Part shown: positions 1-4,703 of the stretch, piece after piece
How positions within the stretch are numbered: position 1 is the stretch's first letter
How the letters are laid out: each line of letters opens with the position of its first letter
Origin: Clostridium sp. UBA6640
GTDB taxonomy: Bacteria > Bacillota > Clostridia > Clostridiales > Clostridiaceae
Reading direction: 5' to 3'
Length of the DNA: 5,184 nucleotides
Assembly: GCF_002455975.1 (NCBI RefSeq)
Contig: NZ_DKLM01000112.1
Coordinates: forward strand, 34,425 to 39,608
The notes under the pieces: model-generated
Databases searched by the model: none
The model's input: the letters and a program-made list of their open reading frames with translations, nothing else
What the model was told of the DNA's origin: nothing
Position numbers and translations under genes: made by a program

Positions 1-15
1 AAATTCTTTTCTATG

Positions 16-51
16 AATTAAAGGTTAAGAATGAAAAATGAAGAATTAAGG
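16..51. repeat. Degenerate heptanucleotide repeat tract, copy 1
   Basis: Five consecutive 7-nt units can be read: AATTAAA, GGTTAAG, AATGAAA, AATGAAG and AATTAAG, followed by one G. The consensus is close to AATNAAG. A period of 7 does not keep a reading frame and stops occur in every frame, so this is not coding. The last unit forms the start of the left arm of the stem-loop at 44-82. A second five-unit tract with the same order and the same trailing G lies at 1814-1849, beyond the cardiolipin synthase gene. The two align without gaps at 28 of 36 positions. Confidence 0.65.
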
Positions 52-82
52 TAAAAATACTTAATATATTTTTACCTTAATT
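44..82. other. Perfect 16-bp stem-loop joined to the heptad tract
   Basis: Bases 44-59 are exactly complementary to 67-82, leaving a 7-nt loop at 60-66. The stem has only four G-C pairs and no clear run of T follows on the + side, so it is not a textbook intrinsic terminator, although it could end transcription of a gene to the left of the window. Its left arm begins inside the heptad repeat. The second heptad tract is followed by a decayed version of the same hairpin at 1842-1880, also with a 7-nt loop. This suggests that tract and hairpin form one element. Confidence 0.6.
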
Positions 83-148
83 ATTGAACTTAATAGTTAT
101 TTTAATTTGTTTCTAAAGCTTATAGTCATAATTTGTGTTATTATATTA

Positions 149-178
149 TTGACTTCTTAAAATTTTATAAAATGTAAT
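149..178 (+). promoter_or_regulatory. Candidate distal sigma-A promoter for cls
   Basis: TTGACT at 149-154 is followed after 18 nt by TGTAAT at 173-178. Both are near the vegetative consensus. It would give a 5' leader of about 120 nt before the cls start. In sequence this AT-rich such matches arise easily by chance, and a second candidate lies closer to the gene. Confidence 0.3.
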
Positions 179-227
179 ATTTTAGAACTAATATTTGTTT
201 AGTAATAGTGAAAACTAATAACAATAG

Positions 228-255
228 TTAACACAAATGAAGTTAAGATTATACA
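228..255 (+). promoter_or_regulatory. Candidate proximal sigma-A promoter for cls
   Basis: TTAACA at 228-233 is followed after 16 nt by TATACA at 250-255, which would start transcription near base 262, about 45 nt before the cls start codon. The -35 element lies within the right half of a 10-nt inverted repeat (131-140 with 229-238). A TATAAT also occurs at 281-286, but it has no acceptable -35 and sits too close to the ribosome binding site. Confidence 0.4.
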
Positions 256-295
256 ACCGTAACTCTAACCTAATTTTCTCTATAATTATAACTTT

Positions 296-303
296 AAGGA
301 GAG
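296..303 (+). promoter_or_regulatory. Ribosome binding site of cls
   Basis: AAGGAGAG is a strong Shine-Dalgarno match. It is followed by two adjacent in-frame ATG codons at 305 and 308. The AAGGAG core ends 3 nt before the first and 6 nt before the second, so the second ATG has the more usual spacing and may be the true start. Confidence 0.8.
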
Positions 304-304
304 T

Positions 305-1762
305 ATGATGGAATTTTATAGTATTTTTAAAGATATTTTTAATTTTATATTTTTAATTAATATAGTTTTTGCTATTATAGTAATCCTTTTTGAAAGAAGA
401 AATCCCGCAAGTACGTGGACATGGATTATGATTATGTATTTTATCCCCATTTTGGGATTCGTACTCTATTTATTTGTAGGTCAAGACTTAAGAAAGCAAA
501 AATTTTTCTATTATAAAAAAGAGGAAGAAGAAAATTTACTTTCCATTACTAAAGATCAGAAAAACATATTAAAAAATGATTATATAGTAAAAAATAATGA
601 ACTATTATCTGAATATCATGATTTTATTAGATTAAATTTAAGTACAGATAATGCTATTTTTACAAGTAATAATGACATTCAGCTTTTAAACAATGGAGAT
701 GAAAAATTCCCTAAACTTATAGAATGCCTTAAAAGTGCTAAAGACTTTATACATATGGAATATTATATATTTAAGAATGATGATATTGGAAATGAGATAT
801 TAAATGTATTAGTAGAAAAAGCTAAAGAAGGCGTTGAAGTTAAACTTTTATATGATGGCATGGGATGTTTAAGGCTACCTAGAAATTTTTTTCAGCCTCT
901 TGTAGATGCCGGTGGTGAGATTAGTTGTTTCTTTCCGCCTTTTATACCTTATATAAATTTAAGAGTAAATTATAGAAATCACAGAAAAATTTGCTCAATA
1001 GATGGAATACATGGATTTATTGGCGGTCTTAATATAGGCGATGAATATTTAGGCCGTTCTAAAAAATTTGGATTTTGGAGAGATATGCATCTTTATATAA
1101 CTGGCGATGCTGTAGATTCCTTAGAAATGCGATTTTTACTTGATTGGAGATTTGCTGCAAAAGAAGATATAACAATGGGCCCTAAATATTTACCTCTAAA
1201 AGGGCAAATAGGTAATAAATGCGCTCAGATTATTTCTAGTGGTCCAGATTCTCAATGGGGGTCTATAAGAAATGCTTATTTAAAGATGATTAATAGAGCT
1301 GAAAAAAATATTTATATTGAAACTCCTTATTTAGTTCCTGATGATAGTATATTAACAGCACTAAAAATAGCTGCACTATCTGGTATTGACGTAAGAATTA
1401 TAATACCAGCTAAACCTGATCATATGTTTGTTTATTGGGCTAGTAAATCTTATGTATGGGACTTAATGGAAGCAGGTGTTAAATGTTATACATACAATAC
1501 TGGATTTATCCATAGTAAAATGATAGCAGTAGATGGAAGAATGTGTAGTATTGGAACTGCTAATTGGGATATACGAAGTTTTAATTTAAATTTTGAAGTA
1601 AATGCTATAATATACGATGCAGATACTACTAAAGATGTAGAAGATTCATTCTTAAATGATATTAAAAGTTCAACCTTTTTAACTGAAAAGCATATGAAAA
1701 AAAGGAGTTTAATAGTACGAATCAAAGAGGCTATATCAAGACTTCTATCACCAATGCTATAA
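305..1762 (+). CDS. cls: Cardiolipin synthase, phospholipase D superfamily
   Basis: This membrane enzyme of the ClsA type makes cardiolipin by joining two phosphatidylglycerol molecules and releasing glycerol. Two hydrophobic helices lie at about residues 8-28 and 38-58, the N-terminal anchor seen in this family. A charged linker follows, then two phospholipase D domains. The first carries HRKICSID with H226, K228 and D233, followed by GGLNIGDEY. The second carries HSKMIAVD with H403, K405 and D410, followed by GTANWD. Both HKD catalytic motifs are intact, and 485 residues is a normal family length, so the gene looks complete and functional. The start is drawn at the first of two tandem ATGs; starting at 308 would remove one methionine. 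It appears to be transcribed alone: the next gene is convergent and a terminator lies between. Another phospholipid-transferring phospholipase D enzyme is possible but less likely, given the anchor and overall length. Confidence 0.95.
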   Translation: MMEFYSIFKDIFNFIFLINIVFAIIVILFERRNPASTWTWIMIMYFIPILGFVLYLFVGQDLRKQKFFYYKKEEEENLLSITKDQKNILKNDYIVKNNELLSEYHDFIRLNLSTDNAIFTSNNDIQLLNNGDEKFPKLIECLKSAKDFIHMEYYIFKNDDIGNEILNVLVEKAKEGVEVKLLYDGMGCLRLPRNFFQPLVDAGGEISCFFPPFIPYINLRVNYRNHRKICSIDGIHGFIGGLNIGDEYLGRSKKFGFWRDMHLYITGDAVDSLEMRFLLDWRFAAKEDITMGPKYLPLKGQIGNKCAQIISSGPDSQWGSIRNAYLKMINRAEKNIYIETPYLVPDDSILTALKIAALSGIDVRIIIPAKPDHMFVYWASKSYVWDLMEAGVKCYTYNTGFIHSKMIAVDGRMCSIGTANWDIRSFNLNFEVNAIIYDADTTKDVEDSFLNDIKSSTFLTEKHMKKRSLIVRIKEAISRLLSPML

Positions 1763-1770
1763 AAATATAC

Positions 1771-1792
1771 TGTAGAAAATAAATTTTCTATA
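1771..1792 (+). terminator. Possible weak AT-rich terminator hairpin after cls
   Basis: Bases 1773-1780 pair perfectly with 1783-1790, and the helix can extend to 1771 and 1792 through one G-U pair. It begins 8 nt after the cls stop codon, the right place for a terminator. The stem is almost all A-T and no run of T follows, so it would be weak. The stronger hairpin at 1893-1926 may act as the backup. Confidence 0.25.
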
Positions 1793-1813
1793 AGAATAGC
1801 TTAAATCCTTAAA

Positions 1814-1880
1814 AATCAAGGATCAACAATGAAGGATGAAGAATTTAGGAAAAATTTCACTAAAAATGAATTTCTAAAAT
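1814..1880. repeat. Heptad repeat plus decayed hairpin, copy 2
   Basis: Five 7-nt units run from 1814 to 1848 (AATCAAG, GATCAAC, AATGAAG, GATGAAG, AATTTAG), then one G, in the same arrangement as at 16-51. The following sequence is a degraded version of the copy 1 hairpin. The arms 1842-1857 and 1865-1880 flank a 7-nt loop, and the best-preserved helix pairs 1844-1851 with 1871-1878 through one G-U pair. A small separate hairpin, ATCCTT with AAGGAT (1805-1810 with 1818-1823), overlaps the left end. The element lies wholly between the cls stop and the intrinsic terminator. Confidence 0.55.
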
Positions 1881-1892
1881 AAAATCAATTTT

Positions 1893-1926
1893 AAAAAAAC
1901 TCCAAAGGCTTTAGCCATGGAGTTTT
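1893..1926 (-). terminator. Intrinsic terminator of the 520-residue membrane protein gene
   Basis: AAAACTCCA at 1896-1904 pairs with TGGAGTTTT at 1918-1926, and an inner GGC/GCC helix (1907-1909 with 1914-1916) closes a 4-nt loop. Read on the minus strand, the hairpin starts 14 nt after the stop codon of the gene at 1941-3503 and runs into seven T residues (the A run at 1893-1899). On the plus strand the T run is shorter but lies within and after the stem, so it may also stop transcripts coming from cls. Confidence 0.8.
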
Positions 1927-1940
1927 AACTATTCCATAAA

Positions 1941-3503
1941 TTATACCATTGATGGTACAAAGACTAATAAGGTTAATGCTGTATCTATTAGTAATCCTGC
2001 TGAAAATGAAATCATCATAACATTATCTGGATCTTTTTTATAAATTTCATATGCAAAAGCATAGCTAAAGAAGCTTATTATTATACAAATTATTGCTCCT
2101 ATAAATTTTGATGCAATTACATCTGGAATTGCATAATGATATTGAGTATATACTACAGAGATAATGCTCATAATTTTTATGATTGTAGCCATAATTCCAC
2201 TACCTATAAATAATTTCAGTCTCTTACTAATGCTAATAGTATAGTCAAAAAAGCTTATTATTCCAACTAGTAATAATGAAGGTATTATCCATCTTAATCC
2301 ATATACAAATATATATGCTAATGCATATAAAGAACCTTGCAACATTGCAGTAAACGCCATAGTATACTCTGAGTTCCTAGGAACATTATTAACCTCTTTA
2401 AACTCACCATTCATAGAAGCTAAGTTAATATTATATTGATGTTGTTCAGAAAAACTTGTAAATGCCATTGTATCCCCATTTATGAAAGGATATATACAAA
2501 GATTTCCAAGTCTTGTTGCATAATCAAAAAACTTAACTTTTCCATCGTAAATAACGTAATCTACTATACTTTCTTGAATATCTTTTTTACCAAATATTCT
2601 TTCTGTAGTGGCTAAAAACCTGGCACCTTCATCTGAATAAACGCCTATATTATCATGAACATACTTGTTACCATTAACTCTTAATTCATCTAAGGTTACT
2701 TCATCTCCATTTAAGTCAAATTGAATAACTCTAGTACCCATAAATTCACCTTTAAATCTTTCCTCTACTAGAATATATCCATATTTATCATCCTGTGAAC
2801 AGGCTATGCTGCTATAAGTTAGATTGTCTCTTCTTTCTATTGTTATTATGTCCCTTATTTCTTGAAACTTATTATCTTTTATATATACTGCCCTGAAATC
2901 TCTTTCATCTTGTAATAAACTTATAAAATAACCATCTTTATTTTTTACTGCTGAAATCATATTCACTTTTTTAGTATTAATAGAAGTTTTATAGGAAGTT
3001 TCCGTATTTATTAACTCCAGTCTGTCATTGTAACTTATTAATAACAAGTTGTCTTCTAATTGATACATAGCATTTACATTAGTTATTTTTCGCTCATCAA
3101 TTTTGTTAAAATCTTTATCTAAAACTAAAGTACCTATATAACCTATTGAATTTTCTGTAGATCTAAAGTTAAATAAATATCCATCTTTAGTTTTAACAAG
3201 TGTAGTATCCATTATAAAGTCTTCATTTACATTATAGCTTTTCTCATTTAATTTTTTTCCTACTCTATCTGTTGCAACTAAACATAATTGATCTTTATTT
3301 TCATACCCTACTATAATTTTATCATCATCTTTAATGAGAACTGGATTATTTTTAATATTCCCCTTACCTATTTGTACTTCCTTACTCCATCTATCAGATG
3401 GTGGGCTTTTATAAAGATTTACATTAATAACATACTGAAATATTAATACAGATATTAGCATAATCCCTATTATTATAGAATAAACTCTCTTATTATTTTT
3501 CAT
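1941..3503 (-). CDS. Unrecognised membrane protein with large extracellular beta-rich domain
   Basis: I do not recognise this 520-residue protein. It begins with a short basic segment (KNNKR) and a hydrophobic helix at about residues 8-27, which looks like an uncleaved signal anchor; there is no lipobox cysteine. Residues of about 30-380 are polar and rich in predicted strands, with recurring motifs such as DGYLFNF, DGYFISLL and YGYILVEE. Their spacing would fit a beta-propeller-like or repeated-sheet fold outside the membrane. From about 382 to 517 come four or five hydrophobic helices (around 382-400, 404-421, 431-453, 464-486 and 494-516) ending at the C-terminus. No catalytic motif is visible. 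The start is supported by a G-rich ribosome binding site 7 nt upstream. The gene stands alone, divergent from the RsgI-like gene and convergent with cls. A sensor, a transport-associated protein or an envelope assembly factor would all fit; none can be chosen. Confidence 0.85.
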   Translation of the reverse strand: MKNNKRVYSIIIGIMLISVLIFQYVINVNLYKSPPSDRWSKEVQIGKGNIKNNPVLIKDDDKIIVGYENKDQLCLVATDRVGKKLNEKSYNVNEDFIMDTTLVKTKDGYLFNFRSTENSIGYIGTLVLDKDFNKIDERKITNVNAMYQLEDNLLLISYNDRLELINTETSYKTSINTKKVNMISAVKNKDGYFISLLQDERDFRAVYIKDNKFQEIRDIITIERRDNLTYSSIACSQDDKYGYILVEERFKGEFMGTRVIQFDLNGDEVTLDELRVNGNKYVHDNIGVYSDEGARFLATTERIFGKKDIQESIVDYVIYDGKVKFFDYATRLGNLCIYPFINGDTMAFTSFSEQHQYNINLASMNGEFKEVNNVPRNSEYTMAFTAMLQGSLYALAYIFVYGLRWIIPSLLLVGIISFFDYTISISKRLKLFIGSGIMATIIKIMSIISVVYTQYHYAIPDVIASKFIGAIICIIISFFSYAFAYEIYKKDPDNVMMISFSAGLLIDTALTLLVFVPSMV

Positions 3504-3510
3504 ATATATA

Positions 3511-3518
3511 TCCCCCTA
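3511..3518 (-). promoter_or_regulatory. Ribosome binding site of the 520-residue membrane protein gene
   Basis: On the minus strand the sequence reads TAGGGGGA followed by TATATAT and ATG. It is more G-rich than the usual AGGAGG but well placed at about 7 nt from the start. It supports the ATG at 3503 as the start codon. Confidence 0.65.
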
Positions 3519-3705
3519 CCCCACAAATTTAAAATCTTTAGTATACTTTGCTTAATTAAGTATTCTTCGCTTCTCCTTTCGTATTTAATTCTAAGAAAAA
3601 TACTGTTACACTACTTTGCATTCTAAGTACAAATATGTAATAAATATTAATGCAAAATATAACTTACTTAGTTATTACCACATTGTAGAATTCAAATATA
3701 AGAAT

Positions 3706-3714
3706 ATTATACCA
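3706..3714 (-). promoter_or_regulatory. Candidate extended -10 promoter for the 520-residue membrane protein gene
   Basis: Read on the minus strand this is TGGTATAAT, a perfect TATAAT with the TGn extension. No good -35 hexamer lies 16-18 nt upstream, which an extended -10 promoter can tolerate. Transcription starting near 3699 would leave a 5' leader of roughly 195 nt, unusually long. A nearer promoter may have been missed. Confidence 0.4.
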
Positions 3715-4015
3715 AATTTTCACATATATACTATCTAAAAACATATTTTAATTTATTAAAATCTTTTCTACTGTTTTTGATTTTATTAACTCTTTAATCC
3801 TGTATTCCTTAAGAAATTAAAATTGTTTTCTTCTAATTCTCTACATTTATAATTTTCTTTTCTAATAATTTTACTTTTATATTTGCATTATCTTATAAAA
3901 TCTGATTTACAATATATACTATTTCTTTCCCCAAGATTCAATTATGTGATATCATATACTTATCTAGATTTTAACAATAAATTATTTATTATATCAATAA
4001 TAAAATTAATAGTTC

Positions 4016-4044
4016 TTAAACTCAAATTATATGCTTAATATAAA
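4016..4044 (+). promoter_or_regulatory. Candidate promoter of the RsgI-like gene
   Basis: TTAAAC at 4016-4021 is followed after 17 nt by TATAAA at 4039-4044, giving a leader of about 45 nt. The -35 match is poor and such patterns are common at this base composition. No match to the C-rich -35 and CGAA-like -10 associated with SigI-type promoters was seen close to the gene, so autoregulation by a SigI is not supported here. Confidence 0.3.
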
Positions 4045-4095
4045 ATCTACAGCAATTCATTAAATGCTAATACTTAGATGAGAGAGTGATTACTT

Positions 4096-4662
4096 ATGGA
4101 CAAAACTGGTAAAGTGATTAATATTGATGGTAATAAAGTTTATCTAGTTACAAAAGGCAAAGAGTTTGTTACTGTAAGGCGAACCAATGTAAAGCCTGTT
4201 ATTGGACAGCTTTACACTGGTAATATAATTAAAAAACCCACCTTCTTTTCATATTTAGTTCCTGCAGCACTATCTATTTTCTTAATTGCAGGTATCATAT
4301 ATACATTTAATTCTTTTTCTATTAAAACTTCTTTAGTAGCAGATATGAATTGCACTATTAAAATAGATATTAATAATAACAATAAGATAGTAAAGGTATT
4401 TGCTACAGATTCTAATGGATTTAAGCTAACTAATAGCGTAAATATTAAGGGAAATTCTCTAAATGATGGATTAATGATGTTATTTGATGAAGCCATTAAT
4501 CAAAAGCAGCTAAAAATACCTGATGGATTTCATGCAGGTGAAGTAAAAATATATGTAACTAAAAATAAAAAAAATAATATTTTAAATCTAGAAAAATTTA
4601 TAAAATATGCTGATGAAAAAAAATATATTATAAATGTAAATAATAATAACAATAAATTTTAA
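4096..4662 (+). CDS. RsgI-like transmembrane anti-sigma factor, no adjacent sigma gene
   Basis: The first 47 residues match the RsgI N-terminal anti-sigma domain, with the pattern GKVINIDGNKVYLVTKGKEF and a later VIGQLY. In RsgI proteins this cytoplasmic domain binds a SigI sigma factor. One transmembrane helix follows at about residues 52-71. Outside the membrane comes the conserved RsgI-type segment, SLVADMN-CTIKIDINNNNKIVKV with a later SNGFKL, and then a short domain ending in an Asn-rich tail. In this family the segment normally contains an Asn-Pro bond that cleaves itself; here residues 85-86 are Asn-Cys. No carbohydrate-binding or other sensor domain is attached. At 188 residues it is much shorter than the cellulosome-regulating RsgI proteins. 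An in-frame TGA 9 nt upstream fixes the ATG start, although the Shine-Dalgarno (AGAGAG) is weak. SigI is usually encoded just upstream; here nothing is. Confidence is high for the family and low for its partner and signal. Confidence 0.85.
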   Translation: MDKTGKVINIDGNKVYLVTKGKEFVTVRRTNVKPVIGQLYTGNIIKKPTFFSYLVPAALSIFLIAGIIYTFNSFSIKTSLVADMNCTIKIDINNNNKIVKVFATDSNGFKLTNSVNIKGNSLNDGLMMLFDEAINQKQLKIPDGFHAGEVKIYVTKNKKNNILNLEKFIKYADEKKYIINVNNNNNKF

Positions 4663-4664
4663 TA

Positions 4665-4703
4665 AAATAAAGGGTTTTGACTAAAAGTCAAAACCTTTTA
4701 TTT
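4665..4703. terminator. Bidirectional intrinsic terminator between convergent genes
   Basis: Bases 4665-4682 pair with 4686-4703 over 18 positions with a single G-U pair and a 3-nt AAA loop. The inner half (GTTTTGACT with AGTCAAAAC) is the stable core. T-rich flanks are present on both strands, so it can end transcripts of both the RsgI-like gene (stop at 4660-4662) and the glucosaminidase gene. It overlaps the last codons and stop codon of the latter, whose TAA lies on the minus strand at 4698-4700. Confidence 0.9.

Larger units (their letters stand above)
1..304. other. Gene-free leader region upstream of the cardiolipin synthase gene
   Basis: No coding region can be supported here: all six frames are broken by stops within short distances. 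The left part (16-82) holds a heptanucleotide repeat tract running into a perfect stem-loop. The right part (about 130-303) holds candidate promoters, a 10-nt inverted repeat and the ribosome binding site of the next gene. An upstream gene could end just inside the window, because one forward frame is open from base 3 to a TGA at 39-41, but 12 codons are too few to call it. Confidence 0.7.
3504..4095. other. Long divergent intergenic region without a convincing gene
   Basis: These 592 bases separate two divergently transcribed genes. No frame on either strand has a start codon, ribosome binding site and reasonable length together. There is no trace of a sigI-like gene before the RsgI-like gene: the frame upstream of its ATG closes with TGA at 4087-4089 and TAG at 4075-4077. 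Visible items are the ribosome binding site and a candidate extended -10 promoter for the minus-strand gene, and a candidate promoter for the plus-strand gene. There is also a 16-nt near-palindrome at 3943-3958 and the octamer TACTTTGC repeated at 3544-3551 and 3612-3619. Bases of about 3750-3900 are purine-rich on the minus strand, as coding strands are in clostridia, but stops interrupt all frames. Confidence 0.6.

Noticed and set aside
3..41. C-terminal end of an upstream gene on the plus strand
   Set aside because: Only 12 codons are open before a TGA, they overlap the heptad repeat, and nothing in them is recognisable.
1486..1725. 79-codon open frame on the minus strand inside cls
   Set aside because: It lies opposite the second catalytic domain of a clear cardiolipin synthase gene, has no ribosome binding site of note and shows no family features; it is a shadow frame.
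3511..3525. C-rich stretch on the plus strand resembling a SigI -35 element
   Set aside because: It is the complement of the ribosome binding site region of the minus-strand gene, no CGAA-like -10 follows at a suitable distance, and the plus-strand gene starts about 570 bp away.
3786..3887. 33-codon stop-free stretch on the minus strand with coding-like purine bias
   Set aside because: It has no start codon, is bounded by stops on both sides and resembles no family known to me. It could be a gene remnant, but chance open stretches of this size are common.
4212..4496. 94-codon open frame on the minus strand inside the RsgI-like gene
   Set aside because: Its hydrophobic look comes from the complement of A-rich codons in a real gene on the other strand; no start signal or recognised domain.
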